From the NCBI GenBank assembly GCA_045612845.1, contig JAZKZV010000003.1, positions 124,001-188,000 of the forward strand: a stretch of 64,000 nucleotides of DNA, in the 5' to 3' direction. The position numbers and the translations under genes are program-made. The DNA comes from Ornithomonoglobus_A sp045612845. Its GTDB lineage: Bacteria > Bacillota > Clostridia > UBA1381. Under the pieces are notes generated by a model. That model was given only the letters and a program-made list of their open reading frames with translations. It was not told the origin of the DNA and searched no databases. Below are positions 42,298 to 51,139 of the stretch, piece by piece; within the stretch, counting starts at the first letter, position 1; each line of letters begins with the position of its first letter.

Positions 42298-43080
42298 TTA
42301 ATTTTCTCTTATAAATATTCTTTTTACATCAATACACTTACCGCTCACTTCGTCAATTTCGAATATGCAACCGTTAAATTGTCCTTTTCCCTCTGCAATT
42401 TCGAACTTTTGCGGTAAAGAGTTTGTAAATCTGTCTACTATAACCTTTACACTCATTCCAAGCACCGAGTATTCAGGGCCCGTCATACCCAAGTCGGTAA
42501 TGTAGCCCGTACCGTTTTTAAGAATTTTTTCGTCTGCGGTCTGCACGTGGGTATGTGTTCCAAACACTGCTGATACCTTTCCGTCAAGGTAATATCCCAT
42601 AGCTTCTTTTTCGCTCGTTGCCTCGGCATGAAAGTCTACTAATATTATATTTGTTTTTTTGCTTATTTCTTCAACTGCGGACAACACAGCATCAAACGGA
42701 GAGTCGCAAGGCTCCATATATGTTCTGCCTATTGCGTTTATTATACCCACACATTTTCCGCTGCGTGTATTTATTGTCATATAACCCTCGCCCGGATTGT
42801 TTTTGGGGAAATTTATGGGGCGTATAACATTTCCCTCGTATTTCATAATAGCATTTATGTCCTTTGCACCCCAGGTGTGGTTACCCATTGTGACTGCATC
42901 CACTCCGGCATCTGTCATTTCTTTGTATGCGTCTCTTGCAAGACCTCTGCCATGAGTTGCATTTTCTCCGTTGGCAATAACAAGGTCAATATCTTCCGAA
43001 ACCTTTATCTCGTCAATATAACGGTAGAGCATATCTCTTCCTACTCTCGAAACCACATCGCCTATACATAAAATCTTCAT
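42298..43080 (-). CDS. ymdB: YmdB-family metallophosphoesterase (TIGR00282)
   Basis: 260 residues. Motifs: CIGDVVSRVGRDML, NGENATHGRGL, GNHTWGAKDI, DFHAEATSEKEAMGYYLDG and GTHTHVQTAD. The Bacillus protein hydrolyses 2',3'-cAMP and affects biofilm and spore development. It lies directly downstream of rny, the conserved order. No strong terminator was seen between the two. Confidence 0.94.
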   Translation of the reverse strand: MKILCIGDVVSRVGRDMLYRYIDEIKVSEDIDLVIANGENATHGRGLARDAYKEMTDAGVDAVTMGNHTWGAKDINAIMKYEGNVIRPINFPKNNPGEGYMTINTRSGKCVGIINAIGRTYMEPCDSPFDAVLSAVEEISKKTNIILVDFHAEATSEKEAMGYYLDGKVSAVFGTHTHVQTADEKILKNGTGYITDLGMTGPEYSVLGMSVKVIVDRFTNSLPQKFEIAEGKGQFNGCIFEIDEVSGKCIDVKRIFIREN

Positions 43081-43241
43081 ACTTAATCTCCTATAATTTA
43101 TGCCATTATGAAAAAAAAGGAATAATCACCATTTGGGGTAGAAGCTAATCACATACATCCGATTATGGTACCTTTATCGCACCATGACGGAGAAAATATA
43201 TAATTACCAAATTGCAATCATTCCATCTTTTACTTTTTCTC

Positions 43242-43260
43242 TAACAGATAAAATCTGTTA
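43242..43260 (-). other. Small hairpin in the rny-ymdB gap
   Basis: TAACAGAT/ATCTGTTA with an AAA loop, 21 nt downstream of the rny stop, without a T tract. The 200-bp gap holds a further weak stem around 43153-43185 (CCG...ATGGT paired with ACCAT...CGG on the minus strand). I see no gene in it. Confidence 0.4.
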
Positions 43261-43280
43261 TGCACAGCCTGTATTATGCA

Positions 43281-44843
43281 TTATTTAGCATAATCTACTG
43301 CTCTTGTTTCTCTGATAAGGCTTACCTTAATCTGACCCGGATATTCAAGCTCGCTTTCGATACGCTTTACAATATCCTTTGCAACAATTACCATGCCCGC
43401 ATCATTTACAACCTCAGGCTTAATCATAATTCTTATCTCACGACCTGCCTGAATAGCAAATGACTTATCAACACCCTCAAATTCATTTGCAATCTCTTCG
43501 AGCTTCTGCAAACGCTTGATGTATGTTTCGAGATTTTCACGTCTTGCACCCGGTCTTGCTGCAGAAACTGCGTCTGCTGCCTGTACCAGAGATGCAACAA
43601 GTGTCTGAGGCTCAACGTCTCCATGGTGTGCCATGATAGCATGTATAACATCTTTATTTTCGCGATATTTCTTTGCTATGTCGGCACCTATTGTTACGTG
43701 AGAACCTTCAATTTCGTGGTCAACTGCCTTACCAATGTCATGAAGCAAGCCGGCACGCTTTGCAAGAGCAACATCTACTCCCATCTCTCCTGCCATAACA
43801 CCGGCAAGATGCGCTACCTCTATAGAATGCTTCAGAACATTTTGTCCATAACTTGTTCTATACTTCAGCTTACCCAATAGCTTGATAAGCTCAGGATGCA
43901 ATCCGTGAACGCCTGTTTCAAACGTTGCACTCTCACCCTCCTGTTTGATAATTGCCTCAACCTCTTTACGAGATTTTTCTACTGTTTCTTCTATTCTTGC
44001 CGGATGAATACGTCCGTCAACAATAAGCTTTTCGAGTGCCATCTTGGCAACCTCGCGGCGTACAGGGTCAAAACTTGATACAACTACCGCCTCAGGTGTA
44101 TCGTCTATTATAAGGTCAACTCCTGTTAAGGTTTCTAAAGTACGTATGTTTCTTCCCTCTCTGCCGATAATTCTTCCTTTCATTTCATCGCTCGGAAGAT
44201 TTACAACAGAAACAGTTGTTTCAGCAACATGGTCTGCGGCAACTTTCTGGATTGAAAGCGCTACAATATTCTTTGCATTGCGCTCTGCATTTTCCTTTGC
44301 CTCTTGCTCAATTTCTTTAACCATTATAGCGGCATCATGTCTTGCCTGACTCTCAACGCTTTGCATAATCAAATCCTTAGCCTCTTCCTGAGTCAAGCCC
44401 GAAATCTTCTCTAACATTGCCATTTCTTTTTCTTTTATTTGCGCTATTTCAATCTCTTTAGCCTCGAGGTTTTTAACCTTTGCTGCCAAAGATTGCTCCT
44501 TGCGTTCTAAGTTGTCGGTCTTTTTGTCCAATGTTTCCTCTTTTTGAGTTATACGTCGCTCCTGACGTGTCATTTCGTTACGTCTTTCTTTAAGCTCCGC
44601 TTCAAACTCTGCTCTGGCTTTTTGAATTTCTTCCTTTGCCTCAAGAGTAATTTCTCTCTTTTTAGCAACTGCAGATTTCTCAGCCTCGGCAACAATGGCT
44701 TTTGCCTTTTCTTCTGCACTTATGAACTGAGCCTCGGCAATTTTTTTGCGGTGCTCAACTCCGGCCTTGAACGAAATAAAACCTGTAGCAAGACAAGCAA
44801 GGATTGCAATAGCTATAATAATCGTCATTATCATCATATCCAT
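43281..44843 (-). CDS. rny: Ribonuclease Y
   Basis: 520 residues from the ATG at 44843, which follows AAAGGGG at about 9 nt; a longer frame to 44867 is less likely. N-terminal membrane helix (about 3-25), long Lys/Glu coiled coil (about 30-200), KH domain (GRIIGREGRNIRTLE) and HD nuclease domain with RAGLLHDIGKAVDHE. It starts mRNA decay at the membrane. Length equals Bacillus RNase Y. A long structured leader or separate small RNA lies upstream. Confidence 0.96.
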   Translation of the reverse strand: MDMMIMTIIIAIAILACLATGFISFKAGVEHRKKIAEAQFISAEEKAKAIVAEAEKSAVAKKREITLEAKEEIQKARAEFEAELKERRNEMTRQERRITQKEETLDKKTDNLERKEQSLAAKVKNLEAKEIEIAQIKEKEMAMLEKISGLTQEEAKDLIMQSVESQARHDAAIMVKEIEQEAKENAERNAKNIVALSIQKVAADHVAETTVSVVNLPSDEMKGRIIGREGRNIRTLETLTGVDLIIDDTPEAVVVSSFDPVRREVAKMALEKLIVDGRIHPARIEETVEKSRKEVEAIIKQEGESATFETGVHGLHPELIKLLGKLKYRTSYGQNVLKHSIEVAHLAGVMAGEMGVDVALAKRAGLLHDIGKAVDHEIEGSHVTIGADIAKKYRENKDVIHAIMAHHGDVEPQTLVASLVQAADAVSAARPGARRENLETYIKRLQKLEEIANEFEGVDKSFAIQAGREIRIMIKPEVVNDAGMVIVAKDIVKRIESELEYPGQIKVSLIRETRAVDYAK

Positions 44844-44888
44844 AACAACGCACCCCTTTCTCGTCAAAAATATGTTGTCCCATACATC

Positions 44889-45060
44889 AAAAAAGGGGGT
44901 CTCTTAAATTTGCCTTCCATAAATGATCTACGAATAAGATTGCTTGCAGGTCTTTATTCCTATCCAATACATCACAAGCACTTTAAGAACTACCCCGTAT
45001 ATATGGGTTTAATATCGTAAGTTCACTTTACAGAAAACTGAATTCTAAAGAATATTAAGC
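44889..45060 (-). ncRNA. Structured leader of rny or free-standing small RNA (6S-like or attenuator)
   Basis: A minus-strand RNA of about 170 nt should start near 45060 from a consensus promoter. It closes with a long stem: GGGG..GTTCTTAAA (complement of 44982-44996) pairs with TTTAAGAG.CCCCC (complement of 44895-44908), followed by TTTTTT, a classic terminator 45 nt before rny. The GGGGT strand can instead pair with an upstream ACCC, and AGTTC with GAACT, giving an alternative fold that would break the terminator. The interior has a GAATAAAGA/TCTTATTC hairpin. A rod of this kind may be 6S RNA; an attenuator for rny is the other reading. The remaining gap to 45312 carries promoters only. Confidence 0.6.
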
Positions 45061-45066
45061 AATATT

Positions 45067-45095
45067 ATTATATACAAAAAGTATATTGTTGTCAA
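45067..45095 (-). promoter_or_regulatory. Exact-consensus sigma-A promoter upstream of rny leader/sRNA
   Basis: Minus-strand TTGACA (45090-45095), exactly 17 bp, TATAAT (45067-45072). Perfect consensus is unusual and predicts strong transcription from about 45060. Confidence 0.93.
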
Positions 45096-45232
45096 GTTTA
45101 TTTTTATATTTGTTACAACCATTATATGATTTTGAAAAGAAAATTTAACATTTTATGTAAATTAAATGTATTTTATACACTTTTTTGGCATAATTTACAA
45201 ATTTATTGATTATTTTTATTCATTAAATAGTC

Positions 45233-45261
45233 TTTACTACCAATAAAAATTGTGGTATACT
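45233..45261 (+). promoter_or_regulatory. Putative promoter of the glycogen operon
   Basis: -35 TTTACT (45233-45238), 17-bp spacer, -10 TATACT (45256-45261), about 50 nt before glgB. Confidence 0.65.
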
Positions 45262-45312
45262 ATTATATAGAGTTTTTATTTTATAACACAGAAAGGATTT
45301 TTCACAAACATT

Positions 45313-47235
45313 ATGGAAGAAACAACACTAAAAACAAAACCAACGACTATAAGTGATTTTCAGACATATCTTTTTAATGTTGGCAAAAATTTTAAAGCAT
45401 ATGAGTTTTTGGGTGTACATCGCCATGCTACAGACGAAAAAAAAGGCTGGCAGTTTTGTGTGTGGGCACCAAATGCAGTGTCGGTAAATGTAAGCGGTAA
45501 CTGGAATAATTGGTCGACCGATTGCAACAGCTTAGAAAAAATCGGCGATACAGGTATATGGTGCGGTTTCTTTTCTGATGTTGTTGAGGGCTCATTTTAT
45601 AAATACGTCATAAAAACACAAGATGGCGAAATTTTGTGGAAGTCCGACCCGTATGCATATATGTCCGAGCTTCGCCCGGGCACAGCTTCTGTTGTTTATG
45701 ATTTAAAAAAATACAAATGGAGCGATAAGTTATGGTTAAAAAACCGCGCAAAGACAGATTATCGTCATTTGCCGATGAATATATACGAGGTACACGCAGG
45801 CTCGTGGAGAGTGCATGACGACGGTAGCTTTTACACTTATGAGGAGCTTGCCGATGAGCTTATTCCATACGTTGTGGATATGGGATATACTCATATTGAG
45901 CTTATGCCTTTAACGGAGTTTCCGTTTGACGGGTCATGGGGATATCAGGTTACAGGGTATTTTTGTGCAACCTCACGTTACGGGACACCTGAACAACTTA
46001 AATATTTTATAAATAAATGCCACGCCAATGGCATAAGTGTTATAATGGACTGGGTGCCTGCGCACTTCCCGCGCGACGCACATGGCCTAAGGCAATTTGA
46101 CGGTACACCCGCTTATGAGTATGCCGATTCACGCCTTGGAGAACACAAGGACTGGGGAACTCTCGTTTTTGATTATTCAAAGGGCGAGGTTGTTTCGTTT
46201 TTGTTATCATCAGCATATTTCTGGGCACAGGAATACCACATTGACGGATTAAGAGTTGATGCAGTATCCTCTATGCTGTACCGCGACTATTCACGAAATG
46301 ACGGTGAGTGGATACCTAATAAATACGGTGGGAACGGAAACCTTGAGGCTATTGAGTTCTTTAAGCAGTTAAATAAAATTATGTGCACCGAATTTAGCGG
46401 ATTTTTGATGATAGCAGAAGAGTCTACTTCGTGGCCCCTTGTTACTGCACCGCCCGAAAATGACGGTTTAGGCTTTAACTTTAAATGGAATATGGGTTGG
46501 ATGAACGATACACTAAGATACATCTCCACGGACCCGTATTTTAGAAAAGATAATCACTCACTTCTTACCTTTGCCATGATGTATGCTTTTTCTGAAAACT
46601 TTATACTGCCTCTCTCTCATGACGAGGTCGTGCATGGCAAACATTCCTTAATTGACAAGCAGTTCGGCTCATACGAGGATAAGTTTTCGTCATACCGCTC
46701 ATTTTTGGGATATTATATGTCCATGTGCGGAAAAAAGCTTATGTTTATGGGCGGTGAAATCGGTCAGTTTCTTGAATGGAAATATGATGATGAGCTTGAA
46801 TGGAATCTGCTTGATATGGAAAAACACCAAAAACTCAAAAAATACGTTAAGGACTTGAATTTTATATACAAAAACAATGCACCCTTCTGGGAAAATGAAA
46901 CGAGCTGGGAGGGGTTTAGATGGATAAACTCAAACGACAACGAAAATTCAGTTTTAACATATATACGAAAAGCAAAACACACAACAGAGGATATTATTGT
47001 TATTGCTAATTTTACCCCTGTATCGAGACCTGTTTATGAATTTGGTGCAGAAAAGGAAGGAACATACGAGGTTATAATTCATTCCAATTCCACCGAATAC
47101 GGAGGTAATCGTCTTATTAAGGGATTTAAATACAAAACAAGACAAAAGCCAATGAACGATATGCCATATTCACTGTGTGTATCGGCAGACGCAAACTCAA
47201 TAATGATGTTGCGTTATATGGACGAAAATAAATAA
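45313..47235 (+). CDS. glgB: 1,4-alpha-glucan branching enzyme (GH13)
   Basis: 640 residues. N-terminal CBM48 (about 30-125), GH13 barrel with FPFDGSWGYQVTGYF, catalytic Asp in GLRVDAVSSML, acid/base Glu in IAEESTSWP and the substrate-binding LSHDEVVHG, then a C-terminal beta domain. It cuts and transfers chains to make alpha-1,6 branches in glycogen. First gene of the operon. AAAGGA is about 16 nt from the ATG, longer than normal; glgA shows a similar layout. Confidence 0.96.
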   Translation: MEETTLKTKPTTISDFQTYLFNVGKNFKAYEFLGVHRHATDEKKGWQFCVWAPNAVSVNVSGNWNNWSTDCNSLEKIGDTGIWCGFFSDVVEGSFYKYVIKTQDGEILWKSDPYAYMSELRPGTASVVYDLKKYKWSDKLWLKNRAKTDYRHLPMNIYEVHAGSWRVHDDGSFYTYEELADELIPYVVDMGYTHIELMPLTEFPFDGSWGYQVTGYFCATSRYGTPEQLKYFINKCHANGISVIMDWVPAHFPRDAHGLRQFDGTPAYEYADSRLGEHKDWGTLVFDYSKGEVVSFLLSSAYFWAQEYHIDGLRVDAVSSMLYRDYSRNDGEWIPNKYGGNGNLEAIEFFKQLNKIMCTEFSGFLMIAEESTSWPLVTAPPENDGLGFNFKWNMGWMNDTLRYISTDPYFRKDNHSLLTFAMMYAFSENFILPLSHDEVVHGKHSLIDKQFGSYEDKFSSYRSFLGYYMSMCGKKLMFMGGEIGQFLEWKYDDELEWNLLDMEKHQKLKKYVKDLNFIYKNNAPFWENETSWEGFRWINSNDNENSVLTYIRKAKHTTEDIIVIANFTPVSRPVYEFGAEKEGTYEVIIHSNSTEYGGNRLIKGFKYKTRQKPMNDMPYSLCVSADANSIMMLRYMDENK

Positions 47236-47263
47236 TTCTAATAAAATATAGGAGATGATTTAT

Positions 47264-48469
47264 ATGGTAAAAAAAGACTGTGTGGCAATGATTCTTGCAG
47301 GCGGTCAGGGTTCAAGACTCGGCGCGCTTACAATAAACATTGCAAAGCCTGCTGTTCCTTTTGGCGGAAAATACAGAATAATAGATTTTCCGCTTTCTAA
47401 CTGCGTCCACTCGGGCATTGACACAGTAGGTGTTCTTACACAATATCAGCCTCTCGAACTCAACACCTACATAGGCAACGGAAGTCCGTGGGATTTAGAC
47501 AGAAGCATGGGCGGAGTATACGTTCTTCCGCCTTATCAGAGCGCAAAGACAGGGGAATGGTACAAGGGTACTGCAAATGCAATATATCAGAACTTAAGCT
47601 TTCTTGATACCTTTAATCCAGAACACGTTCTTATTCTTTCGGGAGACCACATATATAAAATGCAATATGACCAGATGCTGAAAGCTCACAAAAAGTCCGG
47701 TGCAGTTGCAACAATCGCAGTTATGCCAGTTCCGTGGGATGAGGCAAGCCGATTTGGAATAATGAATGTTGATGATAACGGTGTTATCACAGAATTCGAA
47801 GAAAAACCCAAAGAACCAAAAAGCAATCTTGCATCTATGGGTATTTATATCTTTAAATATGATGAGTTAAAGAAATATCTTACAGACGACGAGAGAGACC
47901 CCAACTCTTCAAATGACTTTGGTAAAAATATTATACCATCTATACTTAACGATAAAAAGACACTTATGAGTTATCGCTTTGAGGGGTATTGGAAGGACGT
48001 AGGTACTATCCACTCACTGTGGGAGGCTAATATGGATTTGATTGATACTCCCCCTAAATTTAATGTAGATGACAGAAAGTGGATAATATACTCACGAAAC
48101 CTTGCAAGAACTCCGCATTATGTGGGTAAAGGTGCAAAGATAAAAAATTCCACTGTAACAGAAAGCTGTACAATTTACGGTGAGATTGACCACAGCGTTG
48201 TATCGGGAAGCGTGCATGTTGATAAAGGCAGTGTTATAAAGGACTGCGTTATAATGCCCGGTGCTTACATTGGCAAAAACGTAAAAATATCCAAAGCAAT
48301 TATCGGCTCTAACGCTGTTATAGAAGATAATGTATCAATAGGCATAACCGAAAAAGAGGATAATCCGTATGCTTCGCCAATGTGCACTCACAATATAGTG
48401 CTTGTCGCCGACTCGGTAAAAATCAAATCGGGAACAGATATTGCCATGGGCAGTATGGTTGCTGAGTAA
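47264..48469 (+). CDS. glgC: Glucose-1-phosphate adenylyltransferase, catalytic subunit
   Basis: 401 residues from the ATG at 47264 with GGAG 9 nt upstream. Nucleotidyltransferase N-terminal domain with LAGGQGSRLGALT (the intact activator/ATP loop), KPAVPFGGKYRIIDFPLSN and SGDHIYKMQYDQML; left-handed beta-helix at the C terminus. Makes ADP-glucose, the committed step of glycogen synthesis. It pairs with GlgD next door. Confidence 0.96.
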   Translation: MVKKDCVAMILAGGQGSRLGALTINIAKPAVPFGGKYRIIDFPLSNCVHSGIDTVGVLTQYQPLELNTYIGNGSPWDLDRSMGGVYVLPPYQSAKTGEWYKGTANAIYQNLSFLDTFNPEHVLILSGDHIYKMQYDQMLKAHKKSGAVATIAVMPVPWDEASRFGIMNVDDNGVITEFEEKPKEPKSNLASMGIYIFKYDELKKYLTDDERDPNSSNDFGKNIIPSILNDKKTLMSYRFEGYWKDVGTIHSLWEANMDLIDTPPKFNVDDRKWIIYSRNLARTPHYVGKGAKIKNSTVTESCTIYGEIDHSVVSGSVHVDKGSVIKDCVIMPGAYIGKNVKISKAIIGSNAVIEDNVSIGITEKEDNPYASPMCTHNIVLVADSVKIKSGTDIAMGSMVAE

Positions 48470-48491
48470 TCGGAAAGGAGAATGTGTTAAA

Positions 48492-49619
48492 ATGAGAAGA
48501 ACAGATACAATGGGAATTATTCTCACACGTAAAGATACAATTCCGCCCATTACCGACATACGCGCTATTGAGGCTCTGCCTATTGCGGGAAGATACAGAA
48601 TTATTGATTTTATAATATCGTGTATGGCAAATACAGGTATACAAAATATAGGTATTGCCACAACATATAACTATTCGTCGCTTATGGAGCACTTAAGAGT
48701 GGGTGAGCCATGGGATCTGGACAGAAAAAACTGGGGACTAAGAGTTCTCCCCCCAAATGTAGAAAAAAAGGGCACAAACATTGCAAAAGGCACAGTTGAT
48801 ATGCTCGACGGAATCCGTGAGTATATATCAACAAGTACACAGACATATGTTGTTCTTTCCTTTGGCGGAGGAATATACAATGTAGATTTAGGCGCAGCTG
48901 TTGAGGACCACATAAACAAGCAATCAGACATTACAATAGTGTATCAGGATAAAAGCAAGGATTCGGTATCCGATAGTGATTTATCGCGTTTTACACTTCT
49001 GGAAATGGACGATAACGAAAGAGTAACAGATATTGCAATCCAGCCTTTTTACCCAAACTCTGCTATTGTTTCTCTTGATATTCTTATTATGGAAAAGGCT
49101 CTTCTGGAAAGCATTATAGACGAATGTATTTCGCGCGGCGAATATGACTTTATGAAGGACGCTATTGTGAAAAGAGTTTCGTCTCTTAGAATTTCGGGTT
49201 TTAAATATGAGGGTCCATTATGCAAAATAGATTCTATGAAATCATATTTCGAGGCAGGAATGTCATTTTTGGATGAGGATTTTTGCAGTGCAATCTTTAA
49301 TAAGGAAAGACCTATTCAGACACGTTCAACCGCACAAAGCCCCACCTCTTACGGAGACAGCGCAACAGCACAGAACTGCTTTATCTCTGACGGAGGACGA
49401 ATTGAGGGCGACATCTATGACAGTGTTCTATCAAGACGCGTTGTTGTAGGCAAAGGCGCAGTGGTTAAGAATTCTATAATAATGCAGGACTGCATTATCG
49501 AAGACGGGGCACAGGTGGTTAATGTTGTTCTTGATAAAGATGTAAGAATAACACACGGAAGACGCCTTATCGGCTCAAAGAGCTATCCGCTTGCAGTTGC
49601 ACGGGGAACAATTATATAA
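48492..49619 (+). CDS. glgD: GlgD, regulatory subunit of ADP-glucose pyrophosphorylase
   Basis: 375 residues from the ATG at 48492 after AAAGGAGA. Homologous to GlgC, but the glycine-rich loop is changed to LTRKDTIPPITDI, as in GlgD, so catalysis is expected to be lost. The PIAGRYRIIDF block and a C-terminal hexapeptide beta-helix remain. In Firmicutes GlgD joins GlgC in a hetero-oligomer and raises activity. 22 nt after glgC. Confidence 0.95.
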   Translation: MRRTDTMGIILTRKDTIPPITDIRAIEALPIAGRYRIIDFIISCMANTGIQNIGIATTYNYSSLMEHLRVGEPWDLDRKNWGLRVLPPNVEKKGTNIAKGTVDMLDGIREYISTSTQTYVVLSFGGGIYNVDLGAAVEDHINKQSDITIVYQDKSKDSVSDSDLSRFTLLEMDDNERVTDIAIQPFYPNSAIVSLDILIMEKALLESIIDECISRGEYDFMKDAIVKRVSSLRISGFKYEGPLCKIDSMKSYFEAGMSFLDEDFCSAIFNKERPIQTRSTAQSPTSYGDSATAQNCFISDGGRIEGDIYDSVLSRRVVVGKGAVVKNSIIMQDCIIEDGAQVVNVVLDKDVRITHGRRLIGSKSYPLAVARGTII

Positions 49620-49645
49620 CTATCACGAAAGGATTTTACAACATT

Positions 49646-51094
49646 ATGAAGGTTTTATTTGCTACACCCGAGGCGTCTCCGTTTATAAAGACAGGCGGAC
49701 TTGGAGATGTTGCAGGCTCATTGCCAAGTGTTTTAAAAGAAAAGGGGATTGATGTAAGGGTCATTTTACCTCTTTACAGAGCCATTCCACAACAATACAA
49801 GGACGAAATGAAATATGTAACAAACATATACGTTGATATTGCGTGGAGAAAGCAATATGTGGGTATATTTGAACTCGAGCATGAGGGGTGTATCTATTAC
49901 TTTATAGATAACGAGTTTTATTTTAGCGGTGATAAACCCTATGACCATATACATCTTGACTGCGAAAAGTTTATATTCTTTTCCAAAGCAGTTCTTTCCG
50001 TTTTGCCCACAATATATTTTCGTCCCGACGTAATAAACTGTAACGACTGGCAAACTGCACCGATACCTGTGTTTTTGGATACTTTTTTGGATAATCCTTT
50101 TTATCAGGGTATAAAGACAGTTATGACAATCCATAATCTGCGCTTTCAGGGCAGATGGGATTTTAACGGAATAAAGGACGCCATGGGCATTGACGATTAT
50201 TATTTCACACACGACAAGCTCGAATTTTATAACGATGCAAATCTCTTAAAGGGCGGAATAGTGTATGCTGACCGCATAAGCACAGTTTCTGATACTTATG
50301 CTACAGAAATAACAACACCGTTCTTTGGTGAGGGCTTAGATTCATTGCTCTTGGCACGAAATAATAGCCTAACAGGTATTGTAAACGGAATTTCGTATAC
50401 AGACTGGAATTCATCAAAGGATAAACTGATTTATAAAAATTTTGGTATAAGAAGTCTGAATAATAAGAAAATAAATAAAACAGAGCTTCAAAAGGAATTG
50501 GGACTCCCTGTTGATGAGAACAGAATGATGATAGGCATAGTATCACGTCTTACCGACCAAAAAGGCTTTGACCTTGTTGCATATAAGTTAGATGAACTTT
50601 TATTGAGCGACGTGCAGATAGTTGTGTTAGGTACGGGAGACGAAAAATACGAGAACTTATTCCGCCACTATGCATGGAAGTATCCCGAAAAGCTAAGCGC
50701 CCAAATTTATTTCTCAAACGAGATGTCGCATAAAATATATGCCGGCTGTGATGCATTTTTAATGCCGTCTCTTTTTGAGCCATGCGGACTTTCTCAGCTT
50801 ATAAGCATGCGTTATGCAACACTTCCTATAGTTCGTGAAACGGGCGGACTTAAAGACACGGTTATTCCATATAACGAATATACCGACGAGGGCACAGGCT
50901 TTTCATTTGCAAACTATAATGCCGACGAAATGCTTGGCGCAATATATTATGCGCAAAAAGTTTATTACGAAACTCCCGATAAGTGGAAGAAGATTATGAA
51001 AAATGCTATGTCTCTTGATTATTCATGGAATACGAGTGCAGACAAATATATAGCAATGTACCACGAAATTACTGGCTATTCCAAAGATAAATAA
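49646..51094 (+). CDS. glgA: Glycogen synthase (GT5, ADP-glucose)
   Basis: 482 residues. The KTGGLGDV motif near Lys15 binds ADP-glucose; GIVSRLTDQKGFDL and the late FEPCGLSQLISMRYATLPIVRETGGLKDTV are typical GT5 motifs. It extends alpha-1,4 chains. AAAGGA is about 12 nt from the ATG. Third step of the operon. Confidence 0.96.
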   Translation: MKVLFATPEASPFIKTGGLGDVAGSLPSVLKEKGIDVRVILPLYRAIPQQYKDEMKYVTNIYVDIAWRKQYVGIFELEHEGCIYYFIDNEFYFSGDKPYDHIHLDCEKFIFFSKAVLSVLPTIYFRPDVINCNDWQTAPIPVFLDTFLDNPFYQGIKTVMTIHNLRFQGRWDFNGIKDAMGIDDYYFTHDKLEFYNDANLLKGGIVYADRISTVSDTYATEITTPFFGEGLDSLLLARNNSLTGIVNGISYTDWNSSKDKLIYKNFGIRSLNNKKINKTELQKELGLPVDENRMMIGIVSRLTDQKGFDLVAYKLDELLLSDVQIVVLGTGDEKYENLFRHYAWKYPEKLSAQIYFSNEMSHKIYAGCDAFLMPSLFEPCGLSQLISMRYATLPIVRETGGLKDTVIPYNEYTDEGTGFSFANYNADEMLGAIYYAQKVYYETPDKWKKIMKNAMSLDYSWNTSADKYIAMYHEITGYSKDK

Positions 51095-51139
51095 TTTAAA
51101 AACAACAAAGTATTTGATAGAGGAGATGTGATTATTAGT

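Noticed and set aside
48492..49619. glgD as a decayed glgC pseudogene
   Set aside because: The frame is full length with conserved GlgD features; loss of the glycine loop is normal for the GlgD subunit.
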